Of a stretch of 64,000 nucleotides of DNA, positions 54,752 to 64,000 are shown piece by piece. A program made the position numbers and the translations under genes. The stretch is from contig NZ_CP031513.1 in assembly GCF_003522965.1 (NCBI RefSeq), positions 558,001 to 622,000 on the forward strand, in the 5' to 3' direction. Each line of letters starts with the position of its first letter. The stretch's first letter is position 1. The DNA is from Bombilactobacillus bombi (GTDB taxonomy: Bacteria > Bacillota > Bacilli > Lactobacillales > Lactobacillaceae). The notes under the pieces were generated by a model. It was given only the letters and a program-made list of their open reading frames with translations, searched no databases and was not told the DNA's origin.

Positions 54752-55879
54752 ATGAAATTATTAGCAACTATGGCTAGTGGATTTGAGGCTATTACGAAAA
54801 AGGAATTGCAGGATTTAGGCTATCAAGTCCAATTAGAAAATGGTAAGGCCTACTTTGAAGGCGAATTAGCTGATATTGTTAATACTAATTTATGGTTACG
54901 CAGTGCGGATCGCATTAAAATTGTTTTAAAAGAATTTACAGCAACAACTTTTGATGAGTTATTTGAAAATGTTAAATCTGTTAGTTGGGACAATTGGTTA
55001 CCATTAGATGCTGCTTTTCCAGTTAAGGGACGCAGTGTTCGCTCACAATTACACTCAGAACCCGATATTCAATCACTAACCAAAAAGGCAATTGTTGATA
55101 AGATGACCACAGTTTATCATCGCCATGGTTGGCTGCCTGAAAGTGGCCCCACCTTTCAAATCGAAATCAGATTAGTAAAAGATCATGCTGAATTAACATT
55201 AGACACCACAGGTGAATCACTGTTTAAAAGAGGCTATCGGCAAGAACATGGTGGAGCTCCTTTAAAAGAAAACTTTGCAGCAGCACTCGTTTTACTAACA
55301 CCTTGGCGCGCTAATGATCCTTTTTGTGACCCAACTACTGGTTCTGGAACTATTGCAATTGAAGCTGCTTTAATTGGTCGCAATATTGCACCAGGTTTAC
55401 AGCGACATTTTGCGTTTGAAAAATTCCCCTGGTTTGATTCCAATTTGCTAACTAATGCGCAAGAACAAGCCCGCACGCAAATTCTTCCTAGCGGTGATTT
55501 GCAGATTCAGGCTAGTGATATTGACGGATCAATGATTGATATTGCAAAATTAAATGCTCATCAAGCGGGTGTTTTGCATGATATCAGTTTTAAACAAGTT
55601 GCTGTAAAAGACCTTAATATTACGACTGATAATGGAATATTAATTGCTAATCCACCTTATGGCAAACGAATGCAAGACCAAAAGCAAGCTCGTAATCTTT
55701 ACCAACAAATGGGCGATAACTTTTCACAATTAACTACCTGGAGTAAGTACTATTTGTCAAGTGATCTAGAATTTGAAAAGTACTATGGCACAAAGGCTAC
55801 TAAACGACGTAAATTGTATAATGGCGCCTTAAGGACTGACTTTTTCCAATATTGGGGACATCCAACTTATAAAAAATGA
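54752..55879 (+). CDS. rlmL: 23S rRNA (guanine-N2) methyltransferase, YpsC/RlmL family
   Basis: The 375-residue enzyme has an N-terminal THUMP domain (45-155) and a Rossmann methyltransferase domain. DPTTGSGTIAIEAALIGRN near 195 is the SAM motif, and ANPPYGKRM near 300 is the N-P-P-Y catalytic motif for N2-guanine methylation. Only the RlmL half of the E. coli fusion is present, as usual in Firmicutes. AGAAGGAG precedes ATG. It overlaps the 3' end of corA on the other strand by 13 bases. Confidence 0.9.
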   Translation: MKLLATMASGFEAITKKELQDLGYQVQLENGKAYFEGELADIVNTNLWLRSADRIKIVLKEFTATTFDELFENVKSVSWDNWLPLDAAFPVKGRSVRSQLHSEPDIQSLTKKAIVDKMTTVYHRHGWLPESGPTFQIEIRLVKDHAELTLDTTGESLFKRGYRQEHGGAPLKENFAAALVLLTPWRANDPFCDPTTGSGTIAIEAALIGRNIAPGLQRHFAFEKFPWFDSNLLTNAQEQARTQILPSGDLQIQASDIDGSMIDIAKLNAHQAGVLHDISFKQVAVKDLNITTDNGILIANPPYGKRMQDQKQARNLYQQMGDNFSQLTTWSKYYLSSDLEFEKYYGTKATKRRKLYNGALRTDFFQYWGHPTYKK

Positions 55880-56790
55880 CGGCGAATCATATCAATAATT
55901 AAAATAGCCGTTAAAGCAATCGTGATAATAAGGGCGTACAACCAAGCCCATTTACCATCAGCTAATGGTAAATGCATATTCATACCGTAAAACCCAACTA
56001 CAATCGTAGGAATGGTTAAAATGAGAGAATAAACTGTTAAATAACGCATTACATCATTGGTATCATTATTTAAGATATTATTATATGTTCCCGACAACTG
56101 TTGGACGATGTCATTTATTAATTGAAAATCTTTCAAAGCTTGATTGGATTCGATACGGGCTGATTCTAATTGTTGACGCAAATTATGATCCATTTTTAAT
56201 TTGTTGTTAGGCATTTTAAAAAAGGCGCGAATTTGTCCGACTAAGTTTTCGTTGCCTGAAGTTGCTGTTAAACCGAAAGTAATCTTTGATTGAAGTTCGG
56301 CTAAAGTTTTAATCGTTGCTGCTCTTTTGGAACGTTTATGAAATGCAACTTCAATTTTTTCTTGCTGATCATAAAAATGTTTGACAATATCTAAGAATTC
56401 ATCAGAAATCCGATGAATAAGATAGGCAAATAATTGAAAAGCAACATGTGATAGTTGTTGATCTTGATTAAAAAATTTAACAATATAACCCATAATATGT
56501 TGGCTATATTTATTAGTAAAGCAAATAATATTTTGATCATTGACAATAATAGTTACAGATTGGACCATTTTGGCAAGATCATCTTTAAAAGACGGAATAC
56601 TAATGACCATTAAATAACTATCAGTTGCCTCAGTGTAACTTATGCGGGGACGCTCAAACTTGTCTAACGCATAATTAATCGTTTCTCGAGTAATTTTATA
56701 ATCCTTAATTAAACGATTTTGTTCCTCAGCAGTGATGTCATTGGCATTAATAACGGCTAAGTTGGTTTTAAGTGCGTACTCTTTTATCAT
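55867..56790 (-). CDS. corA: CorA-family divalent cation transporter
   Basis: The 307-residue Mg2+/Co2+ channel subunit has a large cytoplasmic N-terminal domain and two C-terminal helices. YGMNMHLPL is the GMN signature at the pore, near 280. The start MIKEYALKT is preferred because TGGAG lies upstream and an ATGACA-N17-TATGAT promoter sits at the region where a longer reading (to 56898) would begin. Several acidic and helical segments precede the pore helix. Metal choice is not predictable. Confidence 0.85.
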   Translation of the reverse strand: MIKEYALKTNLAVINANDITAEEQNRLIKDYKITRETINYALDKFERPRISYTEATDSYLMVISIPSFKDDLAKMVQSVTIIVNDQNIICFTNKYSQHIMGYIVKFFNQDQQLSHVAFQLFAYLIHRISDEFLDIVKHFYDQQEKIEVAFHKRSKRAATIKTLAELQSKITFGLTATSGNENLVGQIRAFFKMPNNKLKMDHNLRQQLESARIESNQALKDFQLINDIVQQLSGTYNNILNNDTNDVMRYLTVYSLILTIPTIVVGFYGMNMHLPLADGKWAWLYALIITIALTAILIIDMIRRHFL

Positions 56791-56949
56791 AACTAAATCT
56801 CCATTTGCAAGTTGTTTATAATAAATAATCATAACTTTAAAACTGGTATTTGTCATGGATTCTTCAATGGAAATAAATTCACTCTTTACCAATGGCAATT
56901 AATTTTGTGATAAAATCAAGCTATTGAAATTAGTAAATGGGGTGAAATC

Positions 56950-57354
56950 ATTCAAAGAATTCACTATCAACTAGCCAACCAACTGGGAATTATTGCTTGG
57001 TGCTGGATTTTAAGTGTTCTTTTGTTAGGCGGAATCGTTCTTTTTGAGAGTCAGTGGAATAATTATTGGGGCTGGGGATTAATAGTTTTAGCTGTTATAA
57101 TTATACTTTTACAAATTCAACGGCATACCCTAATAATTGATAGTCATCAACAATCTTTAACGATTCACGGATTAATTAATACCAACCAGCATCATTTTAA
57201 TTTTGCACAAATCAAAAATGTCAAATTCCAAAGACATCAATGTGTTTTTATTTTTCAAGATAAAAGTTATTTTCCCTTACAGTTATGGGTAAGTAAAAAG
57301 GGTATTAAACAATTAAAAAAATTAAATTTAGGAAGTGATGCTTGTGAAAACTGA
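56950..57354 (+). CDS. ebsA: EbsA-family membrane protein, probable ATT start
   Basis: The 134-residue protein has two N-terminal helices and a cytoplasmic domain ending with [19 protein letters not shown]. In frame upstream of TTG 57022 the coding continues through the whole first helix ([20 protein letters not shown], split: [20 protein letters not shown]) to ATT 56950, which has GGGGTGA four bases before it. No ATG, GTG or TTG lies between. A TTG start would cut the helix in half. EbsA was linked to aggregation in enterococci; function is uncertain. It overlaps fhs by 11 bases. Confidence 0.7.
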   Translation: MQRIHYQLANQLGIIAWCWILSVLLLGGIVLFESQWNNYWGWGLIVLAVIIILLQIQRHTLIIDSHQQSLTIHGLINTNQHHFNFAQIKNVKFQRHQCVFIFQDKSYFPLQLWVSKKGIKQLKKLNLGSDACEN

Positions 57355-59017
57355 TATTCAAATTGCACAAGAAAATGAAAGTAAAGATATTCAACCAATA
57401 ACTAAAGTGGCTGCTAAACTAGGATTAGAATCAGCAGACTTAGAATTATATGGCAATTACAAGGCTAAAATTAATCCTGCAGTAGTTGAAAAGTCAAAAA
57501 AGCAATCCATGGGTAAATTAATTTTAGTAACGGCGATGAACCCAACTCCTGCAGGTGAAGGTAAATCCACAGTTATGATTGGTTTGGCTGATGCATTGCA
57601 ACAATTACAACAAAAAACAGTCGTAGCAATGCGGGAACCATCTTTAGGACCAGTAATGGGAATTAAAGGCGGAGCTGCTGGTGGCGGTTATGCGCAAGTT
57701 GTGCCTATGGAAGATATTAATTTGCATTTTACAGGCGATATGCACGCTTTAACTGCTGCAATTAATACTCTTTCAGCTTTGATTGATAACCACATTCAAC
57801 ATGGTAATCAGCTGCAACTTGATCCACGACGCATTACTTGGAAGCGAGCTTTAGATGTTAATGATCGGGCTTTGCGTAATGTAGTTATTGGCTTAGGTGG
57901 TCCTACTTCTGGAGTGGTGCGAGAAGATCATTTTCAAATTACAGTTGCTTCGGAAATGATGGCAGTTTTATGTCTAGCACAAAATCGTTCTGATTTAAAA
58001 CAAAAAATTGGTCAAATTTTGATTGGCTATACTTATGACCAACAACCTGTATTTGTTAAAGATTTACATGCCGAAGGTGCTTTGACTTTACTTTTAAAAG
58101 ATGCTATTAAGCCTAATTTGGTACAAACTCTCGAACACACACCAGTAATTATGCATGGTGGACCTTTTGCGAATATTGCCCATGGGTGCAACAGCATTAT
58201 TGCTACTAATTTGGCTTTACATTTAGGTGATTTTGCTTTAACAGAAGCAGGATTTGGTGCTGATTTGGGAGCTGAAAAATTTTTAGATATTGTTTCGCCC
58301 AAATTAGATAAAAAACCAGATGCTGCAGTAATTGTTGCTACTATTAGGTCGCTTAAATATAATGGTGGCTTATCGTTAGATGAAATTCAAAAACCTAATT
58401 TAACAGCTTTAAAGGCTGGGTTTGCTAATTTAAAACGTCATATCTTAAACATGAAGCAATACGGGTTACCTGTATTAGTAGCAATTAATCGTTTTAGCAA
58501 TGATACAGATGACGAAGTTAAATTGTTACAACAACTATGTCAAGAATTAGATGCAGCGGCTTATCCTGTAACGGTTCATCAAGATGGTGGTCAAGGTGCA
58601 TTGGAATTAGCTCAGGCAATTGTTGACTTACCTAAAGCTACTGCATATCAAAGACTTTATGACGATAATGAATCCATTTCTACCAAAATCACACATGTTG
58701 CTCATGATATTTATGGGGCACAGCAAGTTGTTTTCAGTACAGCTGCCTTACGTCAATTAAAATCAATTGAACAACATGGCTGGGATAAAATGCCAATTTG
58801 TATTGCTAAGACCCAATATTCTTTTAGTGATGACCCACATCAATTAGGTGCGCCAACAGATTTTGATTTACATGTTCAATCAATTGTTCCTAATCTAGGA
58901 GCGGGATTTTTAGTAGTCTTAACAGGTAATATTTTAACAATGCCTGGATTACCTACCAAACCAGCTGCTTTAAATATGGATATTAATGACCAAGATCAAA
59001 TTACAGGACTATTTTAA
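57344..59017 (+). CDS. fhs: Formate--tetrahydrofolate ligase
   Basis: The 557-residue enzyme makes 10-formyl-THF from formate, THF and [21 protein letters not shown] (ATP loop) is near 65, [20 protein letters not shown] near 90 (folate region; split [10 protein letters not shown] and [10 protein letters not shown]), and [13 protein letters not shown] at the C-terminus. The start GTG 57344 has AGGAAG eight bases upstream; ATG 57338 and GTG 57335 lie too close to that site. It supports purine and fMet synthesis. The length is normal. Confidence 0.93.
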   Translation: MKTDIQIAQENESKDIQPITKVAAKLGLESADLELYGNYKAKINPAVVEKSKKQSMGKLILVTAMNPTPAGEGKSTVMIGLADALQQLQQKTVVAMREPSLGPVMGIKGGAAGGGYAQVVPMEDINLHFTGDMHALTAAINTLSALIDNHIQHGNQLQLDPRRITWKRALDVNDRALRNVVIGLGGPTSGVVREDHFQITVASEMMAVLCLAQNRSDLKQKIGQILIGYTYDQQPVFVKDLHAEGALTLLLKDAIKPNLVQTLEHTPVIMHGGPFANIAHGCNSIIATNLALHLGDFALTEAGFGADLGAEKFLDIVSPKLDKKPDAAVIVATIRSLKYNGGLSLDEIQKPNLTALKAGFANLKRHILNMKQYGLPVLVAINRFSNDTDDEVKLLQQLCQELDAAAYPVTVHQDGGQGALELAQAIVDLPKATAYQRLYDDNESISTKITHVAHDIYGAQQVVFSTAALRQLKSIEQHGWDKMPICIAKTQYSFSDDPHQLGAPTDFDLHVQSIVPNLGAGFLVVLTGNILTMPGLPTKPAALNMDINDQDQITGLF

Positions 59018-59022
59018 TCACT

Positions 59023-59481
59023 ATGGCATGGATTAGTCTTTTAATTATTATTTTAGGTGTGGGGTTGGATCAAATTATTAAGCAGTGGGCAATTATAGCT
59101 TTACCAGCTGGAAAAGAGTCTGTAATTGTTCCTAATTTTCTAGCTTTAACGCGATTAAATAACCATGGCGCCGCTTATAATATTTTGTCAGGTCAACGAG
59201 GAATTTTCTTAGTTATTACTGTAATAGCATTAGCAATTTTGATTTATTTGTTCTTTAAATTTAAAAATCGTTCTCATTGGTTAACAATTAGTATCGCATT
59301 TTTATTGGCAGGGACTATCGGTAATGCCTGTGATCGTTTATTTCGGGGTTATGTGGTTGACATGATTTATTTAAATGTTTTTAATTTACCATTTTTAAAC
59401 TTTGTTTGTAATATTGCCGATATTTTAATTACAATAGGCGTTATATTATTGCTAATTTATGTTTTTAAAACTGATGAGTAA
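59023..59481 (+). CDS. lspA: Lipoprotein signal peptidase (signal peptidase II)
   Basis: The 152-residue membrane aspartyl protease has four helices. The catalytic Asp residues lie in GNACDRLFRGYVVDMI (NAxDR) and VCNIADI (NIAD). LTRLNNHGAAYNI near 45 is also conserved. It cleaves the signal peptide from prolipoproteins after lipidation. It starts 6 bases after fhs and has only a weak ribosome site. rluD follows, as in Bacillus and lactobacilli (lspA-rluD-pyrR). Confidence 0.92.
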   Translation: MAWISLLIIILGVGLDQIIKQWAIIALPAGKESVIVPNFLALTRLNNHGAAYNILSGQRGIFLVITVIALAILIYLFFKFKNRSHWLTISIAFLLAGTIGNACDRLFRGYVVDMIYLNVFNLPFLNFVCNIADILITIGVILLLIYVFKTDE

Positions 59482-59495
59482 AGAGGAGAAAGACA

Positions 59496-60410
59496 ATTAC
59501 TACTTTTGCTTTTAAAAATAATGAAAATTCAGATCGACTTGATAAAATAATCTTGAAGTTTCATCCTGAATATACCCGTGCTCAAATTCAAAAATGGATT
59601 AAAGCTAATCAAGTGTGTGTTAATCAGCAAATTATCAATAAAACTGGTTATCGTATTTTAACTAATGATTTAATTGAAGTTACAGTAACAAAACGCGAAC
59701 CATTACATGCAACTGCACAAAAGTTGCCTTTAAATATTATTTATGAAGATGATGATGTATTAGTAGTTAACAAACCGCAAGGGATGGTCGTTCATCCCTC
59801 GGCAGGGCATCCAGATGGGACTTTAGTTAATGCAATTTTGTATCATACACAGATACAGAGTAAGGATATAATTCGACCAGGCATTGTTCATCGGATTGAT
59901 AAAGATACATCCGGTTTATTAATGATTGCTAAATCAGAATTAGCCCAAGAATCACTGAGTGCACAAATTAAAGCTAAAACCAATTTACGTGATTATTTAG
60001 CAATCGTGCATAATCCTTTTGAGGAAAAGGAGGGCACTATTGAAGCTCCGATTGGTCGTGATCCCAACGAACGTAAACGCCAAGCTGTGATTGCCACTGG
60101 AAAAAGTGCAATTACTCACTTTCAAGTACAGGAAAATTTTACCAAGTTTGCTTTAGTCAAATGTCGTTTAGAAACTGGACGGACTCATCAAATTCGGGTA
60201 CATTTACAATATATCGGTCATCCTGTTGCTGGAGATCCCTTATACGGTCCTCGACACACTTTGGCTGGAGCAGGGCAGTTCTTACATGCGCAAACATTAG
60301 GTTTTCGCCATCCACGCACTGGACAATGGTTAGAATTTCATGTCGACCCACCACAAATATTTCAAACAACCCTAAATAATTTACGGACTAATGAGAAAGG
60401 AAACTTGTAA
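59496..60410 (+). CDS. rluD: 23S rRNA pseudouridine synthase, RluD family, probable ATT start
   Basis: The 304-residue enzyme has an N-terminal S4 domain with SDRLDKII and a catalytic domain with [15 protein letters not shown] (Asp nucleophile), near 130, and [13 protein letters not shown] near 220. An ATG, GTG or TTG upstream of the S4 domain is absent: the frame runs to a TGA at 59475, and the only good initiation point is ATT 59496, seven bases after GAGGAG. The TTG at 59553 would delete the RLDK part of S4. pyrR overlaps the stop (TAATG). Confidence 0.85.
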   Translation: MTTFAFKNNENSDRLDKIILKFHPEYTRAQIQKWIKANQVCVNQQIINKTGYRILTNDLIEVTVTKREPLHATAQKLPLNIIYEDDDVLVVNKPQGMVVHPSAGHPDGTLVNAILYHTQIQSKDIIRPGIVHRIDKDTSGLLMIAKSELAQESLSAQIKAKTNLRDYLAIVHNPFEEKEGTIEAPIGRDPNERKRQAVIATGKSAITHFQVQENFTKFALVKCRLETGRTHQIRVHLQYIGHPVAGDPLYGPRHTLAGAGQFLHAQTLGFRHPRTGQWLEFHVDPPQIFQTTLNNLRTNEKGNL

Positions 60411-60934
60411 TGAACAAGGAAATTGTTGACGATAAAACAATGAAGCGGACATTAACCCGCATTACTTACGAGATTATTGAAAAAAATAAAGGTAACCAGA
60501 ATTTAGTCTTAATTGGAATAAAAACAAGAGGAGCTTATTTAGCTAAAAGAATTAAATCTCGACTTTATCAACTAGAAGATATTGATGTACCTCAATTTGA
60601 TCTGGATGTTACTAATTTTAGAGATGATCACCCTGTCGAAAAGCAAGCCGAAAACCCCCAGTTTAAGGCAGTCGATGTTAATGGCAAACATATTGTTTTA
60701 GTGGATGATGTACTGTACACCGGCAGAACTATTCGGGCAGCTTTGGACGCTATTATGAGTATTGGCCGTCCCAGTAAAATTTCTTTAGCCGTTTTGGTAG
60801 ATCGAGGCCATCGAGAGTTGCCAATTCGTGCCGATTATGTAGGGAAGAATATTCCTACCTCCCATAAAGAAACCATCAAAGTTTCAATGGCAGAAATTGA
60901 TGATGAAGATAAAATTGAGATTTTAGCTAACTAA
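60410..60934 (+). CDS. pyrR: PyrR bifunctional regulator/uracil phosphoribosyltransferase
   Basis: The 174-residue protein has the PRPP-binding motif [17 protein letters not shown] near 105 and the flexible-loop VTNFRDDH. PyrR binds pyr mRNA in the presence of UMP or PRPP and attenuates pyr operons; it also has weak UPRTase activity. AAAGGAAA precedes ATG, which overlaps the rluD stop. It is followed by the degenerate carAB pair. No PyrR-binding loop or antiterminator is visible in the tightly packed upstream genes. Confidence 0.93.
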   Translation: MNKEIVDDKTMKRTLTRITYEIIEKNKGNQNLVLIGIKTRGAYLAKRIKSRLYQLEDIDVPQFDLDVTNFRDDHPVEKQAENPQFKAVDVNGKHIVLVDDVLYTGRTIRAALDAIMSIGRPSKISLAVLVDRGHRELPIRADYVGKNIPTSHKETIKVSMAEIDDEDKIEILAN

Positions 60935-60939
60935 TAATT

Positions 60940-62019
60940 ATGAAAAAATATTTAATTTTAGAAGATGGCACCGTTTTTCGTGGTGACAGTGTGGGTGCTA
61001 CTTCAATATCAACAGGGGAATTAGTGGTTACTAATAATATCAGTGGTTTAGAACAAACTATTACTGACCAGACCTATAATGATCAAATTATAGTTTTTAT
61101 AGCGCCACTAATTAATACTATTGGAATGAACCGTGATGACTATGAGTCAATTGCTTTAAGTTGTAAGGGTGTAATTTTTAATAGTATCCCAGTCAATCAA
61201 ATGAACGCAAATAACCCTAGTTCTTTGGCACATTTTTTAGAAAAGCGCCATTTACCTGGTATTACCAATATCAATGTTCAACGCTTGGCAGCTCATATTA
61301 AGAAGCATGGTTCTATGAAAGCTAGTATTATGGATACAGATGATGAACATGCGATTGACCAAATTCGAGCACTCGTTATTCCACGTGACCGAGTCAAAAC
61401 TGTTTCTACCAAGCAACCATATCCTAATCCTAATGTAGGATTTAAAATTGCTGTCATTGATTTAGGATTAAAATTTTCAATTTTGCGCCAATTATCTATT
61501 CGAAAATGTGATTCAGTTATTTTGCCCTATAATACTAGTGCAGAAGACATTATGGAATTAGATCCAGATGCTGTTTTATTCACAAGTGGGCCAGGAGATC
61601 CACATGAAATCCCGGAAACAATTACAACTTGTCAACAATTAGAAGGTAAAATACCCATTCTGGGTATTGGTTTAGGACATTTGGTGGTGGCCCTTGCAAA
61701 CGGTGCTGAAATTGAGCGCATGCGTTATGGCCATCACGGCTCTAATGTACCTACTTTAGAAATTGCTACTGAAAATATTGAATTTTCTAATCATAATCAT
61801 AATTATGCTGTTGCGCATTCTAATATGGCAAGAACTAACTTTTTTATTACTTATCGCTGTGTCAACGATAATGTGATTGAAGGTTTACGCCATCGCAGCG
61901 ATCCAACGATGACTGTCCAATTTCAACCAGAAGCTGCTCCAGGAACTCATGATGCGTTGTACGTTTTTGATGAATTTATAGAAATGATTAACTCGTTTAA
62001 GCAAGGAAAACAACTATGA
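60940..62019 (+). CDS. CarA-like protein with lost glutaminase catalytic residues
   Basis: The 359-residue protein follows the small subunit of carbamoyl-phosphate synthase over its full length (LEDGTVFRGDSVGA, KHGSMKASIMDTDDE, PYNTSAEDIMELDPDAVLF, AAPGTHDALYVFDEF). In the glutaminase domain the nucleophile motif GICLGHQ is GIGLGHL, so the Cys is Gly244, and the FHPEAAPG motif is FQPEAAPG, so the catalytic His is Gln329; Glu331 stays. It should not hydrolyse glutamine. The frame is intact, AT-rich like its neighbours, and overlaps the carB-like start (ATGA). It is linked to pyrR, so a regulatory or structural role is possible. Confidence 0.85.
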   Translation: MKKYLILEDGTVFRGDSVGATSISTGELVVTNNISGLEQTITDQTYNDQIIVFIAPLINTIGMNRDDYESIALSCKGVIFNSIPVNQMNANNPSSLAHFLEKRHLPGITNINVQRLAAHIKKHGSMKASIMDTDDEHAIDQIRALVIPRDRVKTVSTKQPYPNPNVGFKIAVIDLGLKFSILRQLSIRKCDSVILPYNTSAEDIMELDPDAVLFTSGPGDPHEIPETITTCQQLEGKIPILGIGLGHLVVALANGAEIERMRYGHHGSNVPTLEIATENIEFSNHNHNYAVAHSNMARTNFFITYRCVNDNVIEGLRHRSDPTMTVQFQPEAAPGTHDALYVFDEFIEMINSFKQGKQL

Positions 62020-64000
62020 CCAAAAATGTCTTAATAATTGGAACCACCACTGGATTAGTATCTGGCGAAAAACTAGATCAAGAAAAAGCTATTTATGCCA
62101 CATTGGAAACTTTTCACAAAGAAGGCTATAAAACAGTTTTATTAACAGAAAATCGTGAACTATTTCCGGAATTTCATACTTTGGCTACTCATATAGTATT
62201 TAGAGAAATTAATCTTAGTAATTTAAAAACAGTTATTTTACAATATCAAATTGATTTAGTCTTTCCAACATACACAGCCAACAGTAATTTACATCTTTTT
62301 CGAAATCTCATCAAACAGGACTTCTTTAAAAAGCATCAAGTGAAATTGCTAAATTTAAATCAACAAAATTTAAATTTAGCAATTAGTCACAAAACGCTTA
62401 CTAGTTATCTTCAAAATAAAGGATTTAGAATAATTGAACATGAGCTAATTAGTAATCTGGATGAGGCAATGGCTTTTGTAGATAAACACCACTTTCCGGT
62501 AATTATCCGGGTAAACAATAAAGAACAAAGGACTTATTGGAATAGTATCAATACTAAAGCTGAACTAGCCAAATTGTTTGCAACTACTACTGCTGTGGAA
62601 GGTTATGAAATCGAGCGTAGTATTAATAATTTCAAAGAAGTTACTATGACCTCTATTCGAGATCGTTTTGATAATGCAGCTTTGATCTATTCGTCTGAAG
62701 ATATTGATCCAATTGGAATCCATTCCAATGACTCTATTAGCGTTACTCCAGTGTTTTCTATTGCTAATTCTATGTTTCAGCGCTTACGTGATGCCATTTT
62801 AAAATTAACACGTATACTGAAAATTGTAGGTGTTTGTACTTTTCATCTAGCTGTGGATGAACAAACTAATTCTTTTTATGTATTGGAAATTTCACCTTTA
62901 TTTCAAAGCAAAATTTTACCAATTATTGCTAGTACTGGGTATCCGTTATTTGAAGTGATTTGTCAAGTCAGTCTAGGTAAAAGATTACAAGAAGTAGTTT
63001 CTTTAGATGGTTCCAAATTTAATGCTGCTGTAGAATTGACTCCTAACCATATTACAGCAAGATTTCCCATTTGGCAGACGCACAATTTATCTAAACTCAA
63101 TAACAATTTGGGACCTCATAAATCTTCTTTAGGAGCCATTATTGTTAATGGAAATAATTTAGAGACTATTATTATGAAGGGATTTCAAATACTTGATTTA
63201 ACAGATGATATTTTTATTAATCATCCCGATGCTAATTTGAGTGACGAACAAATTGAATCGGCCTTGTTTCATACTAATATTCGCAGAATTATTGCGGTTT
63301 GTGAAGCGTTAAATAGAGGATTTGATGTTCACGAAATATACAGTTTCACCAAATATAATCATGTGTTTTTGGAATCTTTAAAACACTTATTGGATCTTGC
63401 ACGTTTATTAGAATATCAAAAGGGTAATTTAGAAGTTTTATCAACATGTAAGCGTTATGGCTTTTCTGATTTTTTGATTGCTCATTTATGGAAAATTACG
63501 ACTGAGCAAGTACAAAAAATCACTGCGCAATTAAGTCTGCAGCCAATTGCGCTACCAGCACCGAGTTCCTTTTCACTAGATCAAGGCACTGTAAATAATT
63601 ACTATACGGTCTTTTTGGATGATCCACTACCGTCATTACCAACTTATCAAATTATCATTAACGACTATCCTAATTCAGATATGATTTCTAATTATGAAAT
63701 GACGATTTTAGCGCAACAGTTGATTCACCAATTTCAAATGGACGGTTATTTAGTTGCTGTACATGGTAGTTTATTGAGTAAAATTGACTCTAATACGATA
63801 AGTGATTATTTTATGGATTCCATATATAACAAGTCATATTTATATAGTGATCAAAATCGATTAAACATCACCATTAATACTCTAGAAAATCAGCATCTCA
63901 GTTATCCGTTAGCCATTCATAATTTCAATTACCAGCAAGAAATTTTTAAAAATCAAAATGTAATGACAGAAATTGCTTTTATCCAAGATGCTTCTCAACA
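62016..64000 (+). CDS. CarB-like protein with degenerate ATP-grasp site (runs off the window)
   Basis: An open frame of 661 codons without a stop resembles the large subunit of carbamoyl-phosphate synthase: MTKNVLIIGTTTG, SEDIDPIGIHSNDSIS (residues 227-242), FYVLEISPLFQSK and STGYPLFEV. The canonical GxGPIxIGQ loop is IGTTTGLVSG, the MGGQTALN motif is YTANSNLH, the RPSFxxGG loop is RVNNKEQR, and the metal-binding ExNPR is EISPL (291-295). These changes should abolish ATP and Mg binding in the first synthetase domain. The rest lies outside the window. Whether it makes a complex with the CarA-like protein is unknown. Confidence 0.8.
   Translation, partial: MTKNVLIIGTTTGLVSGEKLDQEKAIYATLETFHKEGYKTVLLTENRELFPEFHTLATHIVFREINLSNLKTVILQYQIDLVFPTYTANSNLHLFRNLIKQDFFKKHQVKLLNLNQQNLNLAISHKTLTSYLQNKGFRIIEHELISNLDEAMAFVDKHHFPVIIRVNNKEQRTYWNSINTKAELAKLFATTTAVEGYEIERSINNFKEVTMTSIRDRFDNAALIYSSEDIDPIGIHSNDSISVTPVFSIANSMFQRLRDAILKLTRILKIVGVCTFHLAVDEQTNSFYVLEISPLFQSKILPIIASTGYPLFEVICQVSLGKRLQEVVSLDGSKFNAAVELTPNHITARFPIWQTHNLSKLNNNLGPHKSSLGAIIVNGNNLETIIMKGFQILDLTDDIFINHPDANLSDEQIESALFHTNIRRIIAVCEALNRGFDVHEIYSFTKYNHVFLESLKHLLDLARLLEYQKGNLEVLSTCKRYGFSDFLIAHLWKITTEQVQKITAQLSLQPIALPAPSSFSLDQGTVNNYYTVFLDDPLPSLPTYQIIINDYPNSDMISNYEMTILAQQLIHQFQMDGYLVAVHGSLLSKIDSNTISDYFMDSIYNKSYLYSDQNRLNITINTLENQHLSYPLAIHNFNYQQEIFKNQNVMTEIAFIQDASQ

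Noticed and set aside
56791-56898. Longer N-terminus of corA
   Set aside because: The extension has no ribosome site and overlaps a likely promoter, whereas ATG 56790 follows TGGAG.
60300-60410. PyrR-dependent attenuator before pyrR
   Set aside because: pyrR overlaps the end of rluD and there is no room for the antiterminator and terminator hairpins.
1-64000. CRISPR array, prophage, tRNA or rRNA genes
   Set aside because: No spaced repeats, phage structural genes or recognisable tRNA/rRNA sequences were seen on either strand; a tRNA scan was not possible.

Overview
The window is low-GC Firmicutes DNA, most likely from a lactic acid bacterium of the family Lactobacillaceae. The evidence is the lower mevalonate operon in the order mvaK1-mvaD-mvaK2-fni, the RexB/RexA form of AddAB, the rexBA-dinG-ypmB-asnS-dnaD-nth and pbp1A-recU-ypsA-gpsB-rnpB neighbourhoods, a Bacillus-type RNase P RNA, and the small lactobacillar protein beside lepB. 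Very AT-rich codon use and Gln-rich proteins fit. The genus cannot be fixed from the sequence alone.

Positions 1 to about 26.4 kb form an accessory region of efflux, peptide immunity and regulation. It holds an ATP-grasp ligase/MFS pair (1-1853), an IS3-family relic, an MFS exporter with a decayed methyltransferase (3128-4755), two BcrA/LanF-type ABC modules flanking a XRE regulator (4885-9888), two DHA2 drug exporters each divergent from its own regulator (PadR 10035-12402, TetR 24151-26359), and an aldo/keto reductase. A five-gene ABC/exporter/AgrC-AgrA-like locus (13772-18941) is followed by an OmpR-type two-component system with a YxeA protein and a BceAB/YxdLM-like transporter (19082-24099). 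Several promoters here carry repeat operators.

From 26.4 to 48.9 kb the DNA looks like conserved chromosome: lepB, a methyltransferase/FtsX-like/rsmF/dehydrogenase operon, the mevalonate operon, rexBA, dinG, ypmB, asnS, dnaD and nth. A gene-poor scar (48.9-50.2 kb) contains two insertion-sequence relics and a decayed small secreted-peptide locus with a two-helix membrane protein.

From 50.2 to 64 kb follow pbp1A-recU, ypsA, gpsB, rnpB, rlmL, corA, then an ebsA-fhs-lspA-rluD-pyrR-carA-carB series. The most striking observation is at its end: the carA/carB pair linked to pyrR is open over more than 1000 codons, yet CarA has lost its catalytic Cys and His and CarB has lost the nucleotide and metal motifs of its first ATP-grasp domain, so the pair looks like a pseudo-enzyme. 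ebsA and rluD appear to start with ATT, and three DNA-repair proteins lack the cysteines that hold iron-sulfur clusters in relatives.
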